NCBI GenBank assembly: GCA_910586985.1
Contig: CAJUKK010000012.1
Span: 7,329-71,328 of the forward strand
Reading direction: 5' to 3'
Origin: an uncultured Christensenellaceae bacterium
GTDB taxonomy: Bacteria > Bacillota > Clostridia > Christensenellales > Borkfalkiaceae
Length of the DNA stretch: 64,000 nucleotides
Position 1 is the first letter of the stretch, and each line of letters opens with the position of its first letter. The notes beneath the pieces are model-generated. The model searched no databases and was not told the DNA's origin. It worked only from the letters and a program-made list of their open reading frames with translations. Below are positions 14,302 through 20,781 of the stretch, in pieces. Position numbers and translations under genes: made by a program.

Positions 14302-15200
14302 ATTTCCCCCAAAACCGACAGAAGATCGGCTTTCATATCGAGGCACGCCTGACGCGCCGCATCGTAGTATGTTCCGCCGCGCTTGAGATAGGAGCAGAGG
14401 ATTCCGCGGGAATTGTTTACGATCCCGCCGAGTCCGTTTTTATCAAAGCAGTTTTTGAGCATTTCGGCGTTCGCGCCCTGCGCGCCGTATCCGGGGACAA
14501 GGAAGAAGGTATGCGCAAGACGCGCGCGGAGCACCTTCGCCTCCTCGGGATAGGTTGCGCCTACGACCGCGCCGACCGCCGAATATCCGTATTTGCCGAC
14601 GGTGTCCTCGCCCCACTTTTCCACCATGTCGCCCATGCACTCGTACACGGCGCGCCCGTCGGCAAGTTTTAAGTTCTGAAGTTCGCCCGAGGAGGGATTG
14701 CTCGTTTTGACGAGTACGAAAATCCCTTTGTCGCGCGCTTTGCAAAGATCGGTAAAGGGTACGATCCCGTCCGAACCGAGATATCCGTTTACCGTAAGAT
14801 AGTCGCAGGGGTATGCCTCCTCCGCGTTGCCATTTACGCAGGTCTCGCCGAGAAACGCCGCGCCGTAGCGGGAGGCGGTCGCGCCGATGTCGTTGCGCTT
14901 AGCGTCGGTAATCACGATAAGTCCCTTTTCCTTCGCATATTCGCAGGTCTTTTTAAACGCCTTCATGCCCGCTCTGCCGTACTGTTCGTAATAGGCGATC
15001 TGCACTTTGACGCAGGGTACGATATCGTGTACGCTGTCGATGATCTTTTTGTTAAATTCGAGAACGGCCTTCGCCGCGCCCTTAAAGTCCTCTACGCCCT
15101 CTCTCATATCTTCGGGCAGATAGTCGAACGACGTATCCAGTCCCACCGCCGTGGGATTCTGTTTTGCGATAATTTGCTCGATAAGCGCGTCGGTGATCAT
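14289..15200 (-). CDS. pyrF: orotidine 5'-phosphate decarboxylase (type 2)
   Basis: 303 residues, longer than the E. coli type and typical of the group 2 enzymes. It forms UMP from OMP. The catalytic lysine motif is 'ITDAKRNDIGATA'; 'LVPGYGAQGA' and 'NNSRGILC' are phosphate-binding parts. GAGGAG precedes the ATG. The start overlaps the pyrC stop as ATGA. Confidence 0.95.
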   Translation of the reverse strand: MITDALIEQIIAKQNPTAVGLDTSFDYLPEDMREGVEDFKGAAKAVLEFNKKIIDSVHDIVPCVKVQIAYYEQYGRAGMKAFKKTCEYAKEKGLIVITDAKRNDIGATASRYGAAFLGETCVNGNAEEAYPCDYLTVNGYLGSDGIVPFTDLCKARDKGIFVLVKTSNPSSGELQNLKLADGRAVYECMGDMVEKWGEDTVGKYGYSAVGAVVGATYPEEAKVLRARLAHTFFLVPGYGAQGANAEMLKNCFDKNGLGGIVNNSRGILCSYLKRGGTYYDAARQACLDMKADLLSVLGEICAK

Positions 15201-16462
15201 TTTCTCTTCTCCTCGTATTTAATTTCGCCGTCGACGACGGTATATTTGACTCTTCCGTAAACTTTCACGCCCGTAAACGGCGTGTTTTTGCCCTTGCTCA
15301 CAAATTCGTCGGGATCGATCGTCCATTCCTCGTTCAGGTCCGCAAACGTGAGATCGGCAGGCGCGCCGACTTCGATTTTCCCGCCCTTTAAACTCAAAAT
15401 TTCCGCGGGCGTCGCGCTCATTTTTTCGGCAAGCTGCGGGAGCGTCAGCTCTCCGCTCTTTACAAGCGCGGTATACGAGAGCGCGAACGAAGTTTCGAGT
15501 CCGCTGATCCCGAACGCCGCCAAGTTGTATTCCACGTTCTTATCGTCGGCATGGTGCGGCGCGTGATCGGTTACGATGCAGTCGAGCGTGCCGTCCTTTA
15601 ACCCCTCGATCACCGCAAGCCTGTCCTTTTCCGCACGGAGGGGCGGATTGACCTTGGTGTTCGTATCAAATTCTTTGATCGCCTCGTCGGTAAGCGTAAA
15701 ATAATGCGGGCAGGTTTCGGCAGTCACTCTGACCCCGCGCGCCTTCGCCTCGCGGATGAGCTGGATTCCGCTGTACGTTGAAACGTGGCAGATATGCACG
15801 GGAAGATCCAGACTCTCCGCAAGGCATATCTCCCGCGCGATGATAATGTCCTCCGCCGCGCGGATACTGCCCTTGAGCCCCGTGAGCGTGGAATAATACC
15901 CCTCGTTGACGACCCCGCCGTCTACGAGTTCCCTGTCCTCGCAATGGCACAGGCATTTGAGTCCGAAGTCGGAGGCGTACTGCATGGCAAGCGACATGAT
16001 CTTTGTCGAGGGAACGCTCTTTCCGTCCTCGCTGAGCGCGACCGCGCCCGCATGCTTCATGCCGCCGATCGCCGCAAGCTCCTGCCCTTCCTGCCCTTTG
16101 GTGATCGCGCCTACGGGGTGGATTTTACAGAGGTTGACCTCCTTTTCCCGCGCCTTTATATAGGTTACGACCACTTTATTGTCGATCACGGGCGAGGTAT
16201 TGGGCATACAGCAAATCTGCGTAAAACCGCCCTTGACCGCGGCGCGCGCGCCGCTTTCGATATTCTCTTTTTTTTCAAACCCCGGTTCGCGGAGATGCAC
16301 GTGGATGTCGACGAGTCCCGCAAGCGCGGTGAGTCCCGCGCAGTCGAGAACTTCGCCCCCGCTCAGATTTTCGCCGATTTCGGCAATGAGTCCGTTTTCC
16401 GTTCTGATATCGACCTTTTTCACTTCGCCGCCGATAACGGCTTGCGCGTTTTTGAAAATCAT
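15197..16462 (-). CDS. pyrC: dihydroorotase (class I)
   Basis: 421 residues. It closes carbamoyl aspartate to dihydroorotate, using zinc. The metal site 'DIHVHLREPG' is near residue 50, with later histidines in 'CHCEDRE', 'HICHVST' and the catalytic 'VTDHAPHH'. AGGAGG precedes the ATG, and there is a 4-base overlap (ATGA) with pyrB upstream and with pyrF downstream. The length and DHVH start fit the class I group of Gram-positive operons. Confidence 0.95.
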   Translation of the reverse strand: MIFKNAQAVIGGEVKKVDIRTENGLIAEIGENLSGGEVLDCAGLTALAGLVDIHVHLREPGFEKKENIESGARAAVKGGFTQICCMPNTSPVIDNKVVVTYIKAREKEVNLCKIHPVGAITKGQEGQELAAIGGMKHAGAVALSEDGKSVPSTKIMSLAMQYASDFGLKCLCHCEDRELVDGGVVNEGYYSTLTGLKGSIRAAEDIIIAREICLAESLDLPVHICHVSTYSGIQLIREAKARGVRVTAETCPHYFTLTDEAIKEFDTNTKVNPPLRAEKDRLAVIEGLKDGTLDCIVTDHAPHHADDKNVEYNLAAFGISGLETSFALSYTALVKSGELTLPQLAEKMSATPAEILSLKGGKIEVGAPADLTFADLNEEWTIDPDEFVSKGKNTPFTGVKVYGRVKYTVVDGEIKYEEKRK

Positions 16463-17385
16463 GCCCTTGCCTCCTGATCGTTAAGAAGTTTTAACACCGA
16501 CATTCTTACGGCTACGCCCGAGAGCACCTGATCCTCGATCCGGCTGCTTGCCCCGTCGATCAGCGAACAGGTAAGCTCCACCCCGCGGTTGACGGGTCCG
16601 GGGTGCATGACGATCGCGTTCGGTTTTGCGTACTTAATCACCTCTTCGTTTACGCCGTAGAATTTCGCGTATTCGCCGAGCGAGGGAAAGAGTCCCCCGT
16701 GCTGACGCTCGAGCTGGATTCTGAGACCCATTACGACGTCCGCCCCATCCACTGCCTCCTCGCGCGAGGCGCATACCTTTGCGCCCATCTTGTCAAAATC
16801 GGCGGGAATGAGCGTTCGGGGAGCGAACACGCTGACTTCCGCGCCCAGCTTTTTAAGACCGAACAGGTTGCTCTTGGCTACGCGGGAGTGGCGGATATCG
16901 CCTAGGATCGCAACTTTTAACCCCTTGACCGCCCCGAACGTTTCGCGCATGGTGAGCATGTCCAAGAGCGCCTGCGTGGGGTGTTCGTTCATGCCGTCGC
17001 CCCCGTTGATCACGTGCGCCTTTACCGTTTTGCCGAGCAATTTGGGCGCGCCGCCCATGGGGTGGCGAATGATAATAAAGTCGTTCCGCATCGCATCCAG
17101 CGTCTTGCCCGTATCGACGAGCGTTTCGCCCTTTTGCACGGAGGAGGACGCCGCCGAAATATTCACTACGTGCGCCCCGAGATATTTTGCCGCAAGTTCG
17201 AAACTGCACCGCGTCCGCGTGCTGTTTTCGTAAAAGAGCGTGGTTACCGCCCTGCCCGTTAAATCGGGCAGATTTTTTACGCCCGAGCGGAGCTTTTGTT
17301 TCATCTCCGCCGCAACGCAAAGTATCTCGTCGATCTCCTCTGCGGAGAGCTCGTAAAGTCCCGTTACGTCTTTTTGTCTCAGCAT
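16459..17385 (-). CDS. pyrB: aspartate carbamoyltransferase catalytic subunit
   Basis: 308 residues from the ATG at 17385 with AAAGGAG five bases upstream. The carbamoyl-phosphate loop is 'FYENSTRTR', followed by 'SSVQKGETL', 'VIRHP'-like 'IIRHPMGG' and 'HPTQALLDMLT'. No pyrI regulatory chain is adjacent, so it is probably the Bacillus-like unregulated trimer. It is the first enzyme gene of pyrBCFKDE; expression is likely set by the attenuator directly upstream. Confidence 0.95.
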   Translation of the reverse strand: MLRQKDVTGLYELSAEEIDEILCVAAEMKQKLRSGVKNLPDLTGRAVTTLFYENSTRTRCSFELAAKYLGAHVVNISAASSSVQKGETLVDTGKTLDAMRNDFIIIRHPMGGAPKLLGKTVKAHVINGGDGMNEHPTQALLDMLTMRETFGAVKGLKVAILGDIRHSRVAKSNLFGLKKLGAEVSVFAPRTLIPADFDKMGAKVCASREEAVDGADVVMGLRIQLERQHGGLFPSLGEYAKFYGVNEEVIKYAKPNAIVMHPGPVNRGVELTCSLIDGASSRIEDQVLSGVAVRMSVLKLLNDQEARA

Positions 17386-17410
17386 GCTTTCTCCTTTGGT
17401 GCGGACGGAT

Positions 17411-17446
17411 AAAAAAATAAGCCTTGCGGGCAATGCCGCATGGCTG
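17411..17446 (-). terminator. transcription attenuator before pyrB
   Basis: Minus-strand hairpin AGCCATGCGG / CCGCAAGGCT with one mismatch and a CATTGC loop, followed by TTATTTTTTTAT. It lies between the promoter and pyrB, right after the leader peptide stop. It would end transcription early unless disrupted, for example by a ribosome close behind RNA polymerase. Confidence 0.75.
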
Positions 17447-17450
17447 AAAA

Positions 17451-17504
17451 TCACCTTAAAATCAGATGATACCGCGCTGTGAGCGCAGGCGTTTTAAACG
17501 CCAT
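17451..17504 (-). CDS. pyr operon leader peptide (17 residues)
   Basis: Reading frame MAFKTPALTARYHLILR with stop TGA, starting at 17504 about 10 bases downstream of an AAAGG site and about 17 bases after the -10 box. It ends 4 bases before the attenuator hairpin. In enterobacteria, pyrBI is controlled by a leader peptide and UTP-dependent coupling; the same logic is inferred here. Its first codons lie in a GGCGTTT/AAACGCC inverted repeat. No PyrR-binding consensus was recognised in the leader. Confidence 0.55.
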   Translation of the reverse strand: MAFKTPALTARYHLILR

Positions 17505-17520
17505 CCGTTTTACCTTTATG

Positions 17521-17549
17521 ATTATAGCATATCTGAAAAGCAAAGTAAA
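17521..17549 (-). promoter_or_regulatory. promoter of pyr operon
   Basis: TTTACT, 17-base spacer, TATAAT on the minus strand; about 135 bases of leader separate it from pyrB. Confidence 0.8.
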
Positions 17550-17555
17550 GCTTTT

Positions 17556-18251
17556 TTAATAAATTTGCACGAGAGAAAATTTAACTTTATCGCACGAAGT
17601 GAGGCGATACTCGATTCTGCCCTTTTCAAAGCGGAAGGGATAGTAATAAGATCCGTGCAAATGACCGAACACCACCTTGTTTACCCCGTTTTTTTCGAAC
17701 AGCTCGGTAAACAGCGTGTCCTCCCCCTTGACGGTGCAGGGCGGATAGTGCATGAGCGCGATCAGAATATCACCCTCCTCGCGTACCTTTTCCGCCGCCT
17801 GAAAGGCAAGCTTAAACCGCTCCGCCTCGCGAAGATATATCGCCATGTCGTGCTCGCCGAAGTCCGAACTGCCGGGGCACGCCCAGCCGCGCGATCCCGC
17901 AACAATCACGTTGCCGAATTTGACGCAATCGTTTTGCAGAAAGGTAAAACTGCCATCCGCTGCGGCGTTCCGCACCCGCGTGATGCCGTTCCACCAATAG
18001 TCGTGATTGCCGCGGACGAATACCTTCCGCCCCGCAAGCGGAGCAAGAGAGTTTACGTCGAACATGCCTTCTTCGAGCTTTTGCCCCCAGGAGGTGTCGC
18101 CGCCGATGAGAACGATATCGTCGTCCGTCACTTTTTCGCGCCAATCGTTTTTTATTTTTTCGAAGTGCCCTTCCCACCCCGCGCCGAAGATATCCATCGG
18201 CTTGGGATTGCATCCCGAAAGGTGCAGATCGCTGATCGCGAATACTTTCAT
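17556..18251 (-). CDS. metallophosphoesterase (calcineurin-like)
   Basis: 231 residues. The five metallophosphoesterase blocks are present: 'DLH' at 8-10, 'IGGDTSWG', 'RGNHDYWW', a central histidine ('ALMHYPP') and 'FGHLHG'. It is a two-metal phosphatase of unknown substrate, predicted cytoplasmic. The ATG at 18251 lacks an SD site and lies six bases after a TATACT -10 box, so the transcript may be leaderless (an in-frame TTG two codons earlier is the alternative). The 5' end, including promoter and first 12 codons, is duplicated at 18878-18950. Confidence 0.88.
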   Translation of the reverse strand: MKVFAISDLHLSGCNPKPMDIFGAGWEGHFEKIKNDWREKVTDDDIVLIGGDTSWGQKLEEGMFDVNSLAPLAGRKVFVRGNHDYWWNGITRVRNAAADGSFTFLQNDCVKFGNVIVAGSRGWACPGSSDFGEHDMAIYLREAERFKLAFQAAEKVREEGDILIALMHYPPCTVKGEDTLFTELFEKNGVNKVVFGHLHGSYYYPFRFEKGRIEYRLTSCDKVKFSLVQIY

Positions 18252-18257
18252 GGACAA

Positions 18258-18286
18258 AGTATAGCATATTTTCGCTCGGTTGGCAA
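18258..18286 (-). promoter_or_regulatory. promoter of metallophosphoesterase gene, leaderless type
   Basis: TTGCCA, 17-base spacer, TATACT, then six bases to the ATG. The -35 box lies in the loop of an inverted repeat GCTCGGTT ... AACCGAGC (about 18273-18299), which may also act as the end of the upstream cysteine-rich gene transcript. Confidence 0.7.
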
Positions 18287-18301
18287 GGGATAAACCGAGC
18301 G

Positions 18302-18586
18302 TTACGGGGCGATTTTTAGGATTGCTTTGAGTTCAGAAAATTCGTTTTCCATGCGCTCGACCGCGTATTCGACGACGCGCTTGTATTTTTGCAGGGGCGA
18401 GCTCTGCTCTTCCCACTCTTCGCAGCCGTTGGGAAAGGGAAAACGGGCGTAATCTTTTTTGAGTATATTGCGCTTTAAGCACTTTCCGCAATGGGCGCTG
18501 CGCAATCTCATGCTTTCGTCAAAGTAGTAGTGTCGTAAAAAATGTTTGCACGCGGTACAGCTGTTGATTTGTTTGATTTCTTGCAT
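18302..18586 (-). CDS. cysteine-rich microprotein B1
   Basis: 94 residues with GAGGAG before the ATG. Cysteines 10, 13 (C-x2-C), 33, 36 (C-G-K-C) and 55 ('GCEEW') follow the same order and spacing as proteins A1 and A2, including the short C-x2-aromatic end of the cysteine part. The C-terminal half, residues 62-91, is a charged helix ('YKRVVEYAVERMENEFSELKAIL'). It is head-to-head with repressor HTH-e. Its copy B2 differs at about 11 of 86 aligned positions. Function unknown; probably a small metal-binding dimer. Confidence 0.78.
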   Translation of the reverse strand: MQEIKQINSCTACKHFLRHYYFDESMRLRSAHCGKCLKRNILKKDYARFPFPNGCEEWEEQSSPLQKYKRVVEYAVERMENEFSELKAILKIAP

Positions 18587-18600
18587 ATTTACTCCTCTTT

Positions 18601-18667
18601 ACACGTTTTGTGTATATATTTTATTACACATTTCGTGTAATGTCAAGCAATTATCCACAAAATGTGT
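18601..18667. promoter_or_regulatory. operators and promoter of cassette B1
   Basis: Three ACAC-N5-GTGT palindromes: 18601-18613, 18626-18638 and 18655-18667 (one arm base changed). The minus promoter TTGACA (18641-18646), 17 bases, TAAAAT (18618-18623) carries the middle site in its spacer. The third site overlaps the HTH-e promoter region (extended -10 TGT-TAGATT, six bases before its ATG). Confidence 0.82.
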
Positions 18668-18679
18668 TAGATTGTATTT

Positions 18680-18880
18680 ATGAATATTGGAGAAAGATTG
18701 CGGTATTTACGTTTGGGAAGAGGTTTTACACAAAAAGACGTAGCGACAGGGATAGGATTAACGGTTAGTGCATATTCAAATTATGAGAATAATCTCCGCG
18801 AACCGTCCATAGAAATTATTAAAAAACTTTGCGCCTATTATCAAGTTACCGCAGATTATTTGTTGGGACTTGAAGATTGA
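18680..18880 (+). CDS. small XRE-family repressor (HTH-e) of cassette B1
   Basis: 66 residues, a single HTH: 'FTQKDVATGIGLTVSAYSNYENN' and the ending 'CAYYQVTADYLLGLED'. No SD site; the predicted -10 is six bases before the ATG, so it is probably leaderless. It is divergent from B1. The last codons (YLLGLED and stop) match HTH-f, while the recognition helix is different, in keeping with the different operators. Confidence 0.87.
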   Translation: MNIGERLRYLRLGRGFTQKDVATGIGLTVSAYSNYENNLREPSIEIIKKLCAYYQVTADYLLGLED

Positions 18881-18913
18881 AAGGTGCAGATCGCTGATTG
18901 CGAATACTTTCAT
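18878..18913 (-). pseudogene. duplicated 5' fragment of the metallophosphoesterase gene
   Basis: Codons 1-12 (MKVFAISDLHLS) of the gene at 17556-18251 recur here, with the same promoter layout upstream (TTACCA, 17 bases, TATACT). After 'DLHLS' the frame continues antisense into the HTH-e gene and stops at 18776, giving a possible 45-residue chimeric peptide. It is the left junction of the tandem duplication. Confidence 0.85.
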
Positions 18914-18963
18914 AGACAAAGTATAGCATATTTTCGCTCGGTTGGTAAGGGATAAACCGAGCG

Positions 18964-19248
18964 TTACGGGTCGATTTTTAAGATCGCTTTGAGTTCCGAA
19001 AATTCGTTTTCCATGCGCTCGACCGCGTATTCGACGACGCGCTTGTATTTTTGCAGGGGCGAGCTCTGCTCTTCCCACTCTTCGCAGCCGTTAGGAAAGG
19101 GAAAACGGGTGTAATCTTTTTTGAGTATATTGTGCTTTAAACATTTACCGCAACTCGCGGCCCGCAGTTTCATATTTTCGTCAAAGTAATAGTGTTGTAA
19201 AAAATATCTGCACGCGGTACAGCCGTTGTTTGTTTTATTATTCGACAT
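18964..19248 (-). CDS. cysteine-rich microprotein B2
   Basis: 94 residues from the ATG at 19248, chosen for its AGGAG site; the longer frame to 19305 crosses the promoter. It is nearly the same as B1: all five cysteines (10, 13, 33, 36, 55) and the helix are kept, and only two changes occur in the last 48 residues. The N-terminal eight residues differ, where the duplication meets a different promoter region. It is divergent from HTH-f. Confidence 0.78.
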   Translation of the reverse strand: MSNNKTNNGCTACRYFLQHYYFDENMKLRAASCGKCLKHNILKKDYTRFPFPNGCEEWEEQSSPLQKYKRVVEYAVERMENEFSELKAILKIDP

Positions 19249-19276
19249 AAAAACTCCTAATATTTTCAATACTAGT

Positions 19277-19328
19277 ATTATATACTCTATTATAGAGTAC
19301 GTCAAGGATTTTACCCTGTTTTAGAGTA
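19277..19328. promoter_or_regulatory. operators and promoter of cassette B2
   Basis: Palindrome TACTCT-N5-AGAGTA at 19283-19299 fills the whole 17-base spacer between TTGACG (-35, 19300-19305) and TATAAT (-10, 19277-19282) on the minus strand. A second copy TACCCT-N5-AGAGTA is at 19312-19328 next to the HTH-f start. The operator type is wholly different from that of cassette B1. Confidence 0.82.
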
Positions 19329-19338
19329 TCCTTATCTC

Positions 19339-19536
19339 ATGTACGGCAAAATATTACGAGATTTAAGAGTTGAACGAAATTTATCACAACAACAACTTGC
19401 AGATATTTTAGGCACAACACAAAAAACTATCAGCAAATACGAATTGGAAGATTTAGATTTAAGCACTGACATGGTTGTAAGTATCTGCAAATATTTTGGT
19501 GTCACCGCAGGCTATTTATTGGGACTTGAAGATTGA
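19339..19536 (+). CDS. small XRE-family repressor (HTH-f) of cassette B2
   Basis: 65 residues with HTH 'LSQQQLADILGTTQKTISKYELE' and the ending 'CKYFGVTAGYLLGLED'. No SD site upstream. It is divergent from B2. It is nearly the same as HTH-g, but its recognition region is unlike HTH-e, although the effector gene it faces is almost identical to B1. Confidence 0.87.
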   Translation: MYGKILRDLRVERNLSQQQLADILGTTQKTISKYELEDLDLSTDMVVSICKYFGVTAGYLLGLED

Positions 19537-19562
19537 AAGGAACGCCCCCGCGTTCCTTTTTT
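19536..19562 (+). terminator. terminator of HTH-f
   Basis: Stem AAAGGAACGC / GCGTTCCTTT with a CCCC loop and a run of T. Its left arm contains the GAAAGG bases that also occur at 18217 and 18879. Confidence 0.85.
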
Positions 19563-19584
19563 GTGTGTCTTCAATGCAGATAAT

Positions 19585-19634
19585 TGCGCACTCCATATTG
19601 GAGTGCGCAGTGTTTTTTACCCTGTTTTAGCGTA
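19585..19634. promoter_or_regulatory. operators of orphan repressor HTH-g
   Basis: An inverted repeat with 10-base arms (TGCGCACTCC / GGAGTGCGCA) and a 5-base centre at 19585-19609, and a TACCCT-N5-AGCGTA site at 19618-19634, shortly before the HTH-g start. No effector gene lies to the left; the HTH-f terminator does. Confidence 0.7.
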
Positions 19635-19644
19635 CTCTTATTTT

Positions 19645-19845
19645 ATGTACGGAAAAATATTGCGGGAATTAAGGCTTGAACGGGATCTGTCGCAACAACA
19701 GCTCGCCGATATTTTAGGCACAACGCAAAAGACAATCAGCAAATACGAATTGGAGTATTTGGATTTAAGCACCGAAATGATCATAACCATATGTAAATAC
19801 TTTGGTGTGACCGCAGACTATTTATTGGGACTTGAAGAAGATTAA
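19645..19845 (+). CDS. small XRE-family regulator (HTH-g), orphan copy
   Basis: 66 residues, differing from HTH-f at only about a dozen positions ('LSQQQLADILGTTQKTISKYELE' is identical). The ATG at 19645 is chosen by comparison with HTH-f; the frame is open to 19561, but that part holds operators. There is no SD site and no divergent cysteine-rich partner. It is probably a third duplicate that lost its effector gene. Confidence 0.83.
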   Translation: MYGKILRELRLERDLSQQQLADILGTTQKTISKYELEYLDLSTEMIITICKYFGVTADYLLGLEED

Positions 19846-19864
19846 AAAAACTTTTTATTCTTTA

Positions 19865-19902
19865 TAAAAATCGCGCCGTTCGGGAAAACGGCGCGATTTT
19901 TA
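19865..19902. terminator. bidirectional terminator between HTH-g and the sugar transferase gene
   Basis: Stem AAAAATCGCGCCGTT and its complement around a 5-6 base loop, with T-runs on both strands; the flanking genes converge here. Confidence 0.88.
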
Positions 19903-19911
19903 TAAACTTTA

Positions 19912-20697
19912 TTATTCCCCGCTGTGATCGAACACGACCATCCATGCGCCCTTAAAGATAATCTTTAAGTCCAGCCAGACGCTCTGCCGTTCGATATAGT
20001 CGAGATCGAGCTGTACCCAATCGTCGAACAACAGCGCATTACGGTTTTTTTGAATCTGCCAAAGGCATAAAAGTCCGCCCTTGATTAAAAGACGCTGTTT
20101 TTGCTCCTCCGTATACTGCTCCACCTCGTGCGGGATGGGCGGGCGGGGGCCGACGACGCTCATCGTCCCGTTAAAAATATTCCAGAGCTGGGGAAGCTCG
20201 TCGAGCGAGGATTTGCGCAAAAATTTTCCGAACCGTGTAATGCGCGGGTCGTTCTTCATTTTAAACGCAGGTCCGTCCGCCTCGTTCAGACCCTTGTCGA
20301 TCAGCTCCTGTTTCATATTTTCTGCATGCTTGCACATGGTGCGGATTTTATAAAACTTAAAAACCTTTCCGTTTTTTCCAACGCGTTTGGAAACGTAAAC
20401 GGGATTGTGGAAATCTTCGAGCCACTTGATCAGCAGGCATAACAGGATAATCGGCGAAAGCAGAATGAGCATGATTCCCGAAGAAAAGATATCGAACGCG
20501 CGCTTGATAAACCGGTAACAAAAATACCGGAACCCGCGCTTTTTATTTACGATACGCGGCTGTCTCTCCGCGATTTCTCCCGTAAGTTCTTCCGCCGTCT
20601 CCGCGTCTGCGCGCGGCTCTTTTGCAATCGGCGCGGCGGACTCGTGCGCCGTTTGGAGTTCGGTCTCCTCACTGCATACCGCCAACTCTTCGTTCAT
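19912..20697 (-). CDS. undecaprenyl-phosphate sugar-1-phosphate transferase (bacterial sugar transferase family)
   Basis: 261 residues. After an acidic, Ala/Glu-rich N-terminal tail of about 60 residues comes one hydrophobic segment ('GIMLILLSPIILLCLLI') and the PF02397-type catalytic domain: 'KRAFDIFSSG', 'KVFKFYKIRTM', 'DPRITRFGKFLRKSSLDELPQLWN', 'MSVVGPRPP'. It starts a cell-surface glycan on the lipid carrier at the inner face of the membrane. It stands alone without other glycan genes nearby, so the product (capsule, exopolysaccharide or glycoprotein sugar) is unknown. Confidence 0.9.
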   Translation of the reverse strand: MNEELAVCSEETELQTAHESAAPIAKEPRADAETAEELTGEIAERQPRIVNKKRGFRYFCYRFIKRAFDIFSSGIMLILLSPIILLCLLIKWLEDFHNPVYVSKRVGKNGKVFKFYKIRTMCKHAENMKQELIDKGLNEADGPAFKMKNDPRITRFGKFLRKSSLDELPQLWNIFNGTMSVVGPRPPIPHEVEQYTEEQKQRLLIKGGLLCLWQIQKNRNALLFDDWVQLDLDYIERQSVWLDLKIIFKGAWMVVFDHSGE

Positions 20698-20781
20698 GCG
20701 ATTCCCCTCTCGTTTCGTCTGTAATGTATTCCCCGTACCAGCATGATTGCCAAAATCAGGCGATTTATATCATGCAAAAAA

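Noticed and set aside
17386..17520. PyrR-binding attenuation site
   Set aside because: No PyrR anti-antiterminator consensus was recognised in the leader; a short translated frame before the terminator fits better.
9273..19845. Prophage or integrative element as explanation for the XRE cluster
   Set aside because: No integrase, structural, lysis or replication genes and no att-like repeats were found; the pyr operon lies between the two clusters.
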